Source of the DNA: Candidatus Krumholzibacteriia bacterium
Lineage (GTDB): Bacteria; Krumholzibacteriota; Krumholzibacteriia; Krumholzibacteriales; Krumholzibacteriaceae
Direction: 5' to 3'
Assembly: GCA_025453655.1 (NCBI GenBank)
Contig: JALOPX010000019.1
Span: forward strand, 1-35,715
DNA length: 35,715 bases
In this document: piece after piece, positions 23,946 through 32,324 of the stretch
How positions within the stretch are numbered: position 1 is the first letter of the stretch
How the letters are laid out: every line of letters begins with the position of its first letter
Position numbers and translations under genes: made by a program
Notes under the pieces: generated by a model
Seen by the model: only the letters and a program-made list of their open reading frames with translations
The model's database searches: none
What the model was told of the DNA's origin: nothing

Positions 23946-25202
23946 ATGCGTGACTCGATGAAATTCTGTCTTCCGGCATTTCCGATTCTTTGCTTTCTCG
24001 GCTGCCTCGCGGCGGCGCCCGCCGCCGCTCAGCCGGCCCTTCCCGGGCCCCCCGTTCCCATCTTCACGAAGGGCGACAGCGTCGAGGTCGCGGGGGTCGA
24101 ATTCTTCGACAGGATCATCTACCTCCCAGTCTCGATAAACGGCCTCGAACCCTTTCCCTTCGTGCTCGACACGGGGGACGGCCAGCTCACCGCCATCGAC
24201 GCGGGGCTGGCCGCGAAGATCGGCCTGAAATCGACGATCATCGGCGAGGGGGGAGGCGCAGGTGAGGAAACGGTCAGTTTCGGCCTCACCGACTCGACCA
24301 CCGTGTCGTTTCCGGGGCTTGTTTTTCGCGACCGGCCCCTTTTAACCATTCCTCTCCTTAGAATGGCTCCCCACTGGGGAAAGACCAAGGAGGGGCTGAT
24401 CGGCGGCGACATCCTCTCGACCCTGGTGACGCGGATCGATTACGGGAAGGGCCGCCTCTACTTCCACGATGCCGCCTCGTACGTTTACAGGGGGCCCGGC
24501 GAACGAATCCCCGTCACGATCGAAAATAATTTCATCTTCGTTCAGGCCGGCGTCCTTCTCTACGGAAACGACGAACCGATCCCCGCGAATTTTCTTCTCG
24601 ACACGGGGGTGAGGATCTCCCTCTTCAACACCCCCTTCGCGAAACAGCACGATCTCGCCGGGCAGAGCCCGCTGACGACCTCGGGGATCACCGGTTACGG
24701 CCTGAGCGGCGTCAGCCGGGGGACGGCCGGGCGCGTCCGCGGCGTGGAGATCGGATCGATAAGGTTCGACGCTCCCGTTATGACATTCTCGGCCGACACG
24801 GCGGGCGCCCTCGCGGCGGAGGATTTTTCCGGCATCATCGGGGCCGATTTCCTCAGCCGCTTCACCGTCGTCATCGACTACGGCAGGTCCGTCATTTATC
24901 TGGAAAAGAATTCGTCGTTCGGCGAGCCCTTCGAATTCGACATGAGCGGGATCCGTTTCACCTTCGAGGGCGAGAAATTCGATCTCTTCAGGGTCTTCTC
25001 CGTCTTCGAAAACTCCCCGGCCGAACTCGCGGGGATCGAGGAAGGGGACGTCGTGAAGGCGATCGACGGGCGACCGGCCTCCGAATTCACGAAGGACAGC
25101 CTGCGAAAACACCTCGAACGCGACGGCGCCCTGGTCGTATTCACGATCGAACGGGGAGGCGCGATCCGAGATGTGGGCGTGCGCCTGAAGAGGATGGTCT
25201 AG
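23946..25202 (+). CDS. Retropepsin-like aspartyl protease with C-terminal PDZ domain
   Basis: 418 residues from ATG 23946 (GGGGGAGG five bases upstream); the frame extends upstream without support. Signal peptide at residues 5-29 ending AAPAAAQ, with an LGC that could be an alternative lipobox. Two retropepsin-like halves are visible: FPFVLDTGDGQLTAID (DTG 75-77) with GLIGGDIL behind it, and NFLLDTGVRISLF (DTG 219-221) with GIIGADFLSRFTVVIDY behind it. Two active Asp in one chain is the single-chain form of a usually dimeric protease. Residues about 345-415 form a PDZ domain (FRVFSVFENSPAELAGIEEGDVVKAIDG). It probably acts in the periplasm on unfolded or C-terminal peptides. It ends 12 bases from the convergent WD40/CsgG-like gene. 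Confidence 0.9.
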   Translation: MRDSMKFCLPAFPILCFLGCLAAAPAAAQPALPGPPVPIFTKGDSVEVAGVEFFDRIIYLPVSINGLEPFPFVLDTGDGQLTAIDAGLAAKIGLKSTIIGEGGGAGEETVSFGLTDSTTVSFPGLVFRDRPLLTIPLLRMAPHWGKTKEGLIGGDILSTLVTRIDYGKGRLYFHDAASYVYRGPGERIPVTIENNFIFVQAGVLLYGNDEPIPANFLLDTGVRISLFNTPFAKQHDLAGQSPLTTSGITGYGLSGVSRGTAGRVRGVEIGSIRFDAPVMTFSADTAGALAAEDFSGIIGADFLSRFTVVIDYGRSVIYLEKNSSFGEPFEFDMSGIRFTFEGEKFDLFRVFSVFENSPAELAGIEEGDVVKAIDGRPASEFTKDSLRKHLERDGALVVFTIERGGAIRDVGVRLKRMV

Positions 25203-25214
25203 GGGCGCCGTTCG

Positions 25215-26732
25215 TCATTCGGCGATCGTTCGCGCCAGCATGTCGATCGCGTCGAAGATGTCGTCGGCCCCGCACTGGCCGCAATGGACCTGCCTCGTGC
25301 CGAGTATCCCGCCCGTCGCGACGTCGATCACCCTCGCCGACACGACAAGGTCGGCCCCGGCGCGATCGATGTTCCCCGTTATTATGAGCGCGGCGCCGAG
25401 AAGCTTTCCGGCCTTCACTGCGCTGCCTTTGTCGACGAGGCCGCTTTTCTGAAGGGCCAGCTCCTTCACGATGTCGTCGACCCTCGCCCTCTCGATCAGC
25501 TTCAGTCCCGGAACCCCCGACAACCGGCTCTCCATGAAATTCCCGGCTGCGTTTCCGAGCTCCCCGTCCCCCGCGCCCGTCGCGAAGGGCAGGACAGCCG
25601 CGATCCTCGGGGGCCCCTTCTTCAGTATCGGGACCGATTCCGAGGCGAGCCTTATCCTCCCGGAGAAACACCCGGAGGCCGGCATCTCGTAGTCGACCTT
25701 CCAGACGAGAAGCTTCGCCTCCCCGTCGGCGCCCGGCTTCTCCGAAGCCCCCGCGAGCCACCTCCCGTCGGCGGAAAACTCCACCATCCTGCACGCCGGG
25801 CTCACCGGATAAACGAGATCGAGATTCCCCGATTCGATATTGCGCATCGCGATCGAGCTTTCCTGCAGGGTCGAATTGTCGAAGGCCGCGAAGCAGTTCC
25901 CCGGATAGAGGGCGACATCCTCGATCTTCCTCACGTTGTCGGCGAGAATCTTAAGGAGCGCGCCCTTGGAGACGTCGAAGAAGGCTAGATGATATTTGAA
26001 TATCATCCCCTGCCCGCCCTTCTTCAGGATATGCTCCTCGATCGCCGCGGCGAGGAAGAGCCGGTCGGCGCTCACCGCCGCCGACGTCACGTCGATCCCG
26101 GCCCCCTCGATCGTCCCGGCCTCGAGATCGTATTTCCTCAGCGCCTTCGAGGAGGCCGCGTCCCAGACGATCATCTTTTTGTCGCGCCCCGCGGATATCA
26201 AGCTTCGATCGCCATCGGCGAAGGATATCGCGAGAACCTCCCCGCCGTGTCCCTTGAGCTTCGAACTAAGCTGCCCCGAAGGGATCTCCCAGACGGCGAT
26301 CTCCTTCTTCTCCCCGCCGGCCGCGAGGTGCCTCCCGTCAGCGCTGAAAGCGAGAACGCCCACGCGACCCTTCGCGTCCTTAAGCTCCCCCCTCGGCGCC
26401 CTCTGCCCGACATCGATGAGCCAGACGGAGGAGCCCCTGGCGGCAAGGGCCGCGAAAAGATTCCCGGGCGAGGCGGCGACGGCCGTTATCTCGCGACCGC
26501 CGGCGTTGAAGAGGACCGCCTCCTCCCCGGTCGCGAGATCGACCAGGACGAGGCTTCCCTCGGATGTGCCATAGAGCGCCGACGCCCCTTCGAAGCCCGC
26601 GGCGAGGGCCGTTATCCTGCCGCCGACGGCGGGGATCGTACGCTCGAGATAGAGCTCGACGGAGCGCCCCTCGTCCGCCGCAGAGGCAAGAAGGGAGGCC
26701 GCCGCGACCGCGGCAATGATGATCTTTCGCAT
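25215..26732 (-). CDS. Exported WD40-propeller protein fused to a CsgG/FlgO-like domain
   Basis: 505 residues from ATG 26732, with a signal peptide MRKIIIAAVAAASLLASA. Residues about 30-340 are WD40-like blades (VLAFSADGRHLAAGGEKKEIAVWEIPSG, AISFADGDRSLISAGRDKKMIVWD, VEFSADGRWLAGASE). Residues about 378-505 resemble the CsgG/FlgO/LpoB-type periplasmic fold: IAAVLPFATGAG, NFMESRLSGVPGLKLIERARVDDIVKEL, GKLLGAALIITGNI, VSARVIDVATGGILGT. In other bacteria that domain is found in outer-membrane secretion or assembly lipoproteins; here there is no lipobox and its role is unknown. The fusion with a propeller is uncommon. It follows the outer-membrane barrel gene by 11 bases, probably in one operon. 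Confidence 0.82.
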   Translation of the reverse strand: MRKIIIAAVAAASLLASAADEGRSVELYLERTIPAVGGRITALAAGFEGASALYGTSEGSLVLVDLATGEEAVLFNAGGREITAVAASPGNLFAALAARGSSVWLIDVGQRAPRGELKDAKGRVGVLAFSADGRHLAAGGEKKEIAVWEIPSGQLSSKLKGHGGEVLAISFADGDRSLISAGRDKKMIVWDAASSKALRKYDLEAGTIEGAGIDVTSAAVSADRLFLAAAIEEHILKKGGQGMIFKYHLAFFDVSKGALLKILADNVRKIEDVALYPGNCFAAFDNSTLQESSIAMRNIESGNLDLVYPVSPACRMVEFSADGRWLAGASEKPGADGEAKLLVWKVDYEMPASGCFSGRIRLASESVPILKKGPPRIAAVLPFATGAGDGELGNAAGNFMESRLSGVPGLKLIERARVDDIVKELALQKSGLVDKGSAVKAGKLLGAALIITGNIDRAGADLVVSARVIDVATGGILGTRQVHCGQCGADDIFDAIDMLARTIAE

Positions 26733-26743
26733 GTCCGACCGTC

Positions 26744-27241
26744 CTAGAATATCGCGGACAACCCGGCTACGGCGAAGAAACAGACGTCGCCCCCGCCGAG
26801 GCTGAACCCGAGGTTCCCCGAAACGTCATAGGCGATGTATTCATTCACGAAATATTTGAATCCGCCGCCGACCTGCAGGAAGGCCATGTCCATAAATCCG
26901 ACCGGGTCCTCCGGAGCGATGTCGTACTGGTACCACTGGGCCGCCGCATAGGGGACCAGCTTGTCGCGCGCGGTGAAGCTGTACCTGCCGAACGCCGTCA
27001 GTCCCAGGGTCGTGTCGCTGTCGAATCCGAAATCCATGTACGTTATCGTGGGCCCGCCCCCGAATTCAAGCCTGTCCGTGTAGTAATACCCGTAGATCCC
27101 GCTGAGGTTCAGCATCGTAATGCCGGACACGGTGAACAGAAACGCGGAGCCCTGTATTTCCCTGTCCCCTTTTTCGATCTGGGCCGTCGCCGACGAGGTC
27201 ATCAGAACGATCGCCAGAACCGCCATCAGTGCCTTTTTCAA
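26744..27241 (-). CDS. Small outer-membrane beta-barrel protein
   Basis: 165 residues. The start is TTG at 27241, preceded by GGGAGGG at good spacing and giving the signal peptide MKKALMAVLAIVLMTSSATAQ; the longer open frame is only antisense to the PP2C gene. The mature part alternates polar and hydrophobic residues with aromatic girdles: LNLSGIYGYYYTDRLEFGGGP, LTAFGRYSFTARDKLVPYAAAQWYQY, LQVGGGFKYFVNEYIAYDVSGNLGF, and a last strand VAGLSAIF ending in Phe, the outer-membrane insertion signal. About eight strands would fit an OmpW/OmpX-like barrel. It is 56 bases after the PP2C gene. Function unknown, perhaps a structural or adhesive surface protein. Confidence 0.72.
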   Translation of the reverse strand: MKKALMAVLAIVLMTSSATAQIEKGDREIQGSAFLFTVSGITMLNLSGIYGYYYTDRLEFGGGPTITYMDFGFDSDTTLGLTAFGRYSFTARDKLVPYAAAQWYQYDIAPEDPVGFMDMAFLQVGGGFKYFVNEYIAYDVSGNLGFSLGGGDVCFFAVAGLSAIF

Positions 27242-27297
27242 GAGTCCCTCCCTGTGAAATGTTCGAAAACTCCCGGCGACCGGTATTCCCCCGTTCT

Positions 27298-28098
27298 TCA
27301 GGGCCGCCGGAAAGGATTTAGAAAATCCCATCTGCCGCTGGTGACCCATTCGCCCGGATAGGCGAGGATCACCGAAATATTGTCCGTGGAGCCGTTGACG
27401 TAAGCCCAGTCGATCAGGGCGTTGGCCGCTTTCGACGGGGAGCCCGATTCCCTCGTCAGCTTCAGGAGACGGGGGCCGACGTCGCCGATCTTGTCGACGA
27501 TGAGTCCGTCCGAGCAGAGGAGGAGAACATCGCCCTCCCCGATAGTGAACCTTCGATTCCCCCCCGGATAGACGTCCGCCTCGTAATCGGTGCCGGACAG
27601 GGATCTCGTCAACGCGTTGCTCACGTTTCGAAGCACAGCCTCGTCCATTTCCTCCCCGGAATATTTTTCCCTGTATTCCTGGACGAACGAATTGTCTTTC
27701 GTGAGCTGCTCTATTCTGGATCCCGTGACGAGGTAAGTCCTGCTGTCCCCGATGTTGCCGACGACATATTCGCCGCCGCACCCCGCGGCGACCGTCAGGG
27801 TGGTGCCCATGCTTTTCAGCTCTTCCTTCTCCTCGGATTTTTTACGGATCTGCTCGCGGGATTCGCCGACGATGTCGAGGATCATCCTTTCGATCCCCTC
27901 CGGATCGGGCGCAGACGAGAAGATCTCGAACCTCCGCGCGCAGACGTCGACGACGATCTGGCTCGCCAGCTCGCCCCCCGAGTATCCTCCCATCCCGTCG
28001 GCCACGGCGGCGATGAAACAGTCGTTCTCCGACCTGAACAGAATCCTGTCCTGCTGGTAATCGCGCCGGCCCTGAATCGATTTTCCCGCGAAATGCAT
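27298..28098 (-). CDS. PP2C-family Ser/Thr protein phosphatase (PstP/Stp-like)
   Basis: 266 residues from ATG 28098. The PP2C metal-site motifs are all present: RRDYQQDR (Asp17), AAVADGMGGYSGGE (Asp34, Gly35), MGTTLTVAA, VGNIGDSRTYL, VLLLCSDGL and STDNISVIL. The enzyme removes phosphate from Ser/Thr with two metal ions and is cytoplasmic. It is the natural partner of the PknB-type kinase at 15125-16882, although the two genes are about 10 kb apart. It follows the DUF4412-like gene by 20 bases and is likely transcribed with it from the promoter at 28917-28945. The last ~20 residues are an extra tail. Confidence 0.93.
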   Translation of the reverse strand: MHFAGKSIQGRRDYQQDRILFRSENDCFIAAVADGMGGYSGGELASQIVVDVCARRFEIFSSAPDPEGIERMILDIVGESREQIRKKSEEKEELKSMGTTLTVAAGCGGEYVVGNIGDSRTYLVTGSRIEQLTKDNSFVQEYREKYSGEEMDEAVLRNVSNALTRSLSGTDYEADVYPGGNRRFTIGEGDVLLLCSDGLIVDKIGDVGPRLLKLTRESGSPSKAANALIDWAYVNGSTDNISVILAYPGEWVTSGRWDFLNPFRRP

Positions 28099-28118
28099 TC
28101 GGGCGCCCCGCTATCGGC

Positions 28119-28883
28119 CTACATGCCTTCGACCTTTTTGTAGCCCGCGGGCACGCTGTATGTCCCCGCCGGCGCCGCCTTTTCCTGGATATCGACAACC
28201 TTGTCGATCATTCTGACCTCGGCTCCCATCGCCTTGGATGTCGTTTCCTGATATATAATGACGCCCTCGATCTTCTTCATTTCCTCGAAGCTCTCCTCGA
28301 ACCCGGGCTGTTGCGACATTAAGGCGTTCACCGTAACCCAGTACAACTCCGGATCGATCTTGACGTCGGTCGTCGCCCAGGACTCCGAAGTCGCCCCTCC
28401 CATCGCCATCTTCACGTTAATGACGTACTTGCGGCAGTTCCATTTTTCTATCTTTTTCGTTTCCTGGGTTTTTGTGACCTTGATGTCCATCTGCATCATG
28501 GAGCCGGCGAGCTTGCCCATCTGCTCGGCCATCGCCTTTTCTTCCTCGTCCGCGTCCTCCGAGGCGGTCTCGACCATCTTGTCTATGATGTTACCGATTT
28601 CCAGCGGTATTTCGCTGTACGTTTTCTCCGAGTGGTTCAGCCAGTACATCACTTTCTTGCCCGGATCGACGATCACCGAAGTGCCGTCCGAGTTGTCGAA
28701 CCTGCCCATCGTCTTTGACAGCCAGGTGACGTTGGTCTCGTCCTTTGCAGCCTGGGTCTGCCCCATGACGGTGAAGGGGTCCGTGTGCTTCGCTTGCTTG
28801 ATGTAGTAATCGGCCCTCGCGACCCCGCTCCCGAGGAGCAGCCCGATGACGAGCCCCGCCGGGATGATTGCGCATTTCCTCAT
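28119..28883 (-). CDS. Periplasmic DUF4412-like protein
   Basis: About 254 residues from ATG 28883; AAAGGAGG stands six bases before this ATG but touches the alternative ATG at 28889, so the second start is favoured. Signal peptide MRKCAIIPAGLVIGLLLGSGVARA. The mature chain has a pattern I associate with DUF4412-like proteins: a DPFTVMGQTQAA start, TMGRFDNSDGTSVIVDPGKKVMYWLNHSEKTYSEIPL, a Met-rich helix, WNCRKYVINVKMAM...SESWATTD, and a closing AAPAGTYSVPAGYKKVE. The fold probably resembles LolA-like lipid-binding sheets. Function unknown. First gene behind the promoter at 28917-28945, ahead of the PP2C gene, so it may be a co-regulated envelope protein. Confidence 0.72.
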   Translation of the reverse strand: MRKCAIIPAGLVIGLLLGSGVARADYYIKQAKHTDPFTVMGQTQAAKDETNVTWLSKTMGRFDNSDGTSVIVDPGKKVMYWLNHSEKTYSEIPLEIGNIIDKMVETASEDADEEEKAMAEQMGKLAGSMMQMDIKVTKTQETKKIEKWNCRKYVINVKMAMGGATSESWATTDVKIDPELYWVTVNALMSQQPGFEESFEEMKKIEGVIIYQETTSKAMGAEVRMIDKVVDIQEKAAPAGTYSVPAGYKKVEGM

Positions 28884-28916
28884 CTCCATCCTCCTTTGGG
28901 TAGATTAATGTCAGGC

Positions 28917-28945
28917 ATTGTAAAATCGGCGTGGGAATATCGCAA
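28917..28945 (-). promoter_or_regulatory. Promoter of the DUF4412-like/PP2C operon
   Basis: Minus strand TTGCGA (28940-28945), 17-base spacer, TACAAT (28917-28922); similar over most of its length to the kinase promoter at 16971-16999. Leader about 25 bases. Confidence 0.6.
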
Positions 28946-29018
28946 GGGATTTCAACCCGGACTTCGAGGCCGCGACCCCGGCGGAGCGCCGGTAATTTAC
29001 GCGGAGGCGCGGCGGTCC

Positions 29019-29648
29019 CTATCGCGCCCGGAATCCCCTGGCGATCCCGACCAGTTTCCAGGGTCCGCCGGTCTTGTCGAAGAAGGCTATCTTCCTGTCG
29101 GCCGGGCTGATCGTCGTGCCGCTGCACCTGTAGGCGTTCGAGAAGATCACCAGGGCCTGCGAGCGCGCGGCGTCGAAGCCGATCTTCGAAAAGGTCAGGA
29201 GCCCCTGGGCGTCGGTGAATGTCGAATCGAAATTGTCCCAGTTCGGATTCGCCGAGTCCTGCAGCGCCGCGATGAATTCCTGTTCTGAAATCAATGCGTA
29301 CGCGGCGGGGAGGTCGAATTTCCTTTCGAAGAGATCGGGCTCGCCGCTGTTCCCGACGATCAGGGAGTCGATCGTCTCCTGTTTCAGGCCCGGCCATTGT
29401 TTGAAGAGAGCGCCGAGAGGCGAGTTGATGCACCACTTCTCAGTCCTGTCGTTCAGGAGTATCAGCTCGTACTCGCTCCCGTATTCGGCGGCCACCAGTT
29501 TCGAGAGGATCGTGTATACCTCCGCCCCGACAGGCCCCGGGGCCCCGGCGGCGCATCCGGCAGGGGCGGCCTCCGCCACCACAGCCGGCACGGCCAACGC
29601 CGCAAAGATGACGAGCCCCGCGAAGAATCCCGCAACCGATATTCTCAT
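29019..29648 (-). CDS. Exported protein of unknown function
   Basis: 209 residues from ATG 29648, preceded by GAGGAGG at seven bases; the upstream extension of the frame only shadows the YkgJ-like gene. Signal peptide MRISVAGFFAGLVIFAALAVPAVVAEA. The mature part contains EVYTILSKLVAAEYGSEYELILLND, ALFKQWPGLKQETIDSLI, a FDLPAAYALISEQEFIAAL helix and, near the end, ALVIFSNAYRCSGT..., FFDKTGGPWKLVGIARGF. The closing strands resemble small nuclear-transport-factor-like or lipocalin sheets, but I do not recognise a family. It follows the YkgJ-type gene by 59 bases. Confidence 0.7.
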   Translation of the reverse strand: MRISVAGFFAGLVIFAALAVPAVVAEAAPAGCAAGAPGPVGAEVYTILSKLVAAEYGSEYELILLNDRTEKWCINSPLGALFKQWPGLKQETIDSLIVGNSGEPDLFERKFDLPAAYALISEQEFIAALQDSANPNWDNFDSTFTDAQGLLTFSKIGFDAARSQALVIFSNAYRCSGTTISPADRKIAFFDKTGGPWKLVGIARGFRAR

Positions 29649-29707
29649 ATCAATTCCTCCTCGCCGCTCGGACCGGCCCGGTAATTTCCGGACATCCGCT
29701 CCCCATC

Positions 29708-30163
29708 TTACTTCAAAACGAGGCTCTTGAACATCCTGAATCGTTTTTCGATAAGTTCGATGTCTTCTTTGGACAGACTGGAGCGCTTGAAGGAATTCAC
29801 GATATTCTCCTCCGGAATGCTTCCCGCCTGGGCCATCATCTCGCCCAGCTCCTCGTCCGAAAGCCTGTCCACGATCGGGCAATCCATCAGAAGATATTCC
29901 CTTCCTTCCCCTTCGCAGCTCGCGTGAACAGGCCAGGCTCTGCATGCCGGCGGCCTCAGCTCGTGTATCGTACACGAAAAATCCTCCGCCAGGAAGGGAC
30001 AGACCGCGTCCCTGCTCCTGAGTTCGAACTGATCGGGATTTATTTCGATGAAAAAATCGGGGTGCCCCGCGTCGAGGACCTTTTCCATCTGGCCCCTCGT
30101 GAAATCGGGGCCTCCGAGCCTGCAGCAAGCCGCTTTGCATTTACGGCAGTATTCGAGTAGCAT
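29708..30163 (-). CDS. YkgJ-type cysteine-cluster protein
   Basis: 151 residues from ATG 30163; an in-frame stop lies two codons upstream, which fixes this start, although the ribosome site is poor. Nine cysteines are arranged as in YkgJ/FliB-type zinc or iron-sulfur cluster proteins: C6-x2-C9-x3-C13-C14 (CRKCKAACC), C55 (VCPFL), C64 (SCTIHELRPPACRAWP, with C74), C83 and C95. The RPPACR(A/L)(W/F)P sequence is the family signature. Such proteins are thought to bind Zn or an Fe-S cluster; their substrate is unknown. The C-terminal ~50 residues are a helical extension. Possible promoter TTGTAT...GATATA near 30200-30240, weak. Confidence 0.85.
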   Translation of the reverse strand: MLLEYCRKCKAACCRLGGPDFTRGQMEKVLDAGHPDFFIEINPDQFELRSRDAVCPFLAEDFSCTIHELRPPACRAWPVHASCEGEGREYLLMDCPIVDRLSDEELGEMMAQAGSIPEENIVNSFKRSSLSKEDIELIEKRFRMFKSLVLK

Positions 30164-30249
30164 ACAAATTCAGCGACATTCAACTCCTTTCATCGACACG
30201 TCGACAGGGCGCAATATATATCAAGCGCGGCCTTTTTACATACAACAAT

Positions 30250-31044
30250 TTATGAGGATGTTGATTTTCCGCCGCCGTGGCGCGCCGCGGGATCCTGCCC
30301 GTAGCAGATCTTCAACTGGGCATAGAGCTCCGGGTGGCGCCGCAGAAGCGCCCTCGGCATCTCGAAAAAGGCCTCGGTGACCACCGCGAAGAACTCCGCG
30401 GGATTCTCGTCGCCGTAATCGTCGAGGATGTGGGGCCTTCGCCTCTCGACGTCGCCGCGCAGCCTCTCGAACTCCCGCTTCATGACCCGGTTCCATTCGC
30501 CGTACATCGACGGGTCCTCGAGCGGCGGCGCCCCGTTCTCCTCCCCCGTCTCGCCGTCGAGCTGGTGGGCGAACTCGTGGAATACGACGTTGTACCCGTC
30601 CATGGGATCCGCGACGCTCTCGAGCACCTCATCCCATGCGAGGACGACCGGGCCGAGCGCCCACGATTCCCCCATGAAATCGTCCGCCTCCTCGACGACG
30701 GTCCCGTCCTCCATCTCGTACCGGTCGCGAACCTCGAAGCTTTCGGGGTAGACCAGGATCGACTTCATCCCTGGGAAATAGTCGGTCCTGCGGCCGAGAA
30801 GAAGGATGCAGGCGAGGGCGGCTATCGTGACCCGCGTCTCGTCGGTGATCTCGAACCCTCCGCACCCCTCGAACCGCTTCTCAGCGAGGAAGATCTTGAT
30901 ATGCTCCTGGAGGCGGGCCTTCTCGTCCTCGCTCAGAAGTTTGTAATATGGGACGTTCCGGTAGAGGATCCGGAGCCATTCGGGGGGAAAGGGCGCTGCG
31001 GCGGCCTTCTTTCTCCTTCTTTTTTTCATGATGCTGTTCAACAT
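30250..31044 (-). CDS. mtfA: MtfA-like zinc peptidase (M90 family)
   Basis: 264 residues from ATG 31044 (GGGGAGAG upstream); the longer frame is a shadow of the next gene. The N-terminus is very basic (KKRRRKK). The HEFAH zinc site is at 156-160 in YNVVFHEFAHQLDGETG, and a third ligand lies in NPAEFFAVVTEAFFE (about 214-228), as in Escherichia coli MtfA, a cytoplasmic aminopeptidase that also inactivates the Mlc glucose repressor. The LSEDEKARLQEHIKIFLAEKRFEGCGGFEITDE start also matches. Whether a Mlc-like partner exists here is unknown. It follows the ABC permease gene by 41 bases and may share its transcript. Confidence 0.92.
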   Translation of the reverse strand: MLNSIMKKRRRKKAAAAPFPPEWLRILYRNVPYYKLLSEDEKARLQEHIKIFLAEKRFEGCGGFEITDETRVTIAALACILLLGRRTDYFPGMKSILVYPESFEVRDRYEMEDGTVVEEADDFMGESWALGPVVLAWDEVLESVADPMDGYNVVFHEFAHQLDGETGEENGAPPLEDPSMYGEWNRVMKREFERLRGDVERRRPHILDDYGDENPAEFFAVVTEAFFEMPRALLRRHPELYAQLKICYGQDPAARHGGGKSTSS

Positions 31045-31085
31045 CCCGCTCTCCCCGCGCCGCGCGCGAAAGGCCGTCGAATGGC

Positions 31086-32321
31086 TCAACGGGCGAGCTT
31101 CAATCTCGCCGAGGCGACGGCGAGAAAGGCCGCGCCGAAAAGGACCAGGACCAGGATATGCGCCGCGACCGACCCCAGGCCGTAGCCGAACGAGATGAGT
31201 TTGTGTATGCCGTCCATCGTCCAGCCGGTCGGAAGGCAGAAGGCGACGATCCTGAAGGGCTGCGGCACCACCTCGAGCGGCCACCAGCAGCCGCCGAGCG
31301 CCGACATGACGAGCGTCGTGACGATCGCGAATCCCGCCACCTGGTCGGGATTGCCGAAAAGGGAACCGAAGACGAGAGAGAAGGCTCCGCAGCAGAACGC
31401 AAACGCGACCATGAGGATGACGAGGGCGGCGACGTCATTCCCGAGGGAAATTTTGAAGATGAAGCGCCCGGCCACGAGCAGCACGAGGATCTGAACGATC
31501 CCGACCATCATTCTCCCGGCGAGCTTGCCCGCCACGATGTCGCGTTTTCGCGCCGGGGAAACGGCCGTTCGCGCCAGTATACCCGCGCGCCTCTCCTGCG
31601 TGATCACGATGCCGCTGAAAGCCATTCCCATCAGGACGAACATGACGAGGTTCCCCGGGACCGAGCTCTGATACCCCCTCGGTATCTCCCTCGCCTTCCC
31701 GGCGAAGGAGGACGCGACCGTTATCACGGGCGCCCTCGCTATGATCGAATCGAGATCCGCTTCCAGGGCCGCGGCGCCGTCCGGGCGATTTTCGAGGGTG
31801 ATCCAAAGGTTCCCGGAAAGGGAGTCGCCCTCCATCGAAATGGGCCCGTTCCCCTCGCGAATGATCCCGCCCTCGATCTCCAGAAGCGCCGACACCGTTT
31901 TTACGAGCGCCCTCGCGACAGCCACCTCGGCCGTCTGCCCGGCCTCCGAGTTCGAGCCCTCGTCCTTTCGAAGGACGAGCCGGGTCTTCTCGCGCGAGAG
32001 GACCTTTTCCGAGAAATCCTCCGGTATGACGAGGCTTCTCACCGCCTCGCCCCCTTCGGGGATCTCGAAAACCAGGGCGAGGTTCTCCCGGCCGAGGGAG
32101 GCTAGGAGCGCCTTCGATACTGGGCCGTCGTCGTGATTCTCTATCGTGAGGGTCGCCTTGACGTCCGAGGGGGAGCCGCCCCCCTTTATCTGCCCGAAGA
32201 CGAAGATGAAGACGAAAGGCATGAGGAGCGACCAGATTATGACGCTTCGGTCCTTCCACGTGAGGCGGAAGTCGCAGAGCGCGATCCTCGAGACGAGCCA
32301 TGCCGAACCGCTCCGGTTCAT
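31086..32321 (-). CDS. ABC-2 type transporter permease
   Basis: 411 residues from ATG 32321 (AGGAAGGGGGG upstream). One N-terminal membrane helix (about 26-44), then a large extracytoplasmic domain (about 50-225), then a bundle of five or six helices, the usual ABC2_membrane_3 layout. The loop RRAGILARTAVSPARKRDIVAGKLAGR is the coupling helix motif for the ATPase, and a proline-rich GGCWWPLEVVPQPF stretch is typical. It forms a transporter with the second permease and the ATPase upstream, with gaps of only 3 and 4 bases. Substrate unknown; such exporters move drugs, lipids or polysaccharides. Confidence 0.92.
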   Translation of the reverse strand: MNRSGSAWLVSRIALCDFRLTWKDRSVIIWSLLMPFVFIFVFGQIKGGGSPSDVKATLTIENHDDGPVSKALLASLGRENLALVFEIPEGGEAVRSLVIPEDFSEKVLSREKTRLVLRKDEGSNSEAGQTAEVAVARALVKTVSALLEIEGGIIREGNGPISMEGDSLSGNLWITLENRPDGAAALEADLDSIIARAPVITVASSFAGKAREIPRGYQSSVPGNLVMFVLMGMAFSGIVITQERRAGILARTAVSPARKRDIVAGKLAGRMMVGIVQILVLLVAGRFIFKISLGNDVAALVILMVAFAFCCGAFSLVFGSLFGNPDQVAGFAIVTTLVMSALGGCWWPLEVVPQPFRIVAFCLPTGWTMDGIHKLISFGYGLGSVAAHILVLVLFGAAFLAVASARLKLAR

Positions 32322-32324
32322 CGC

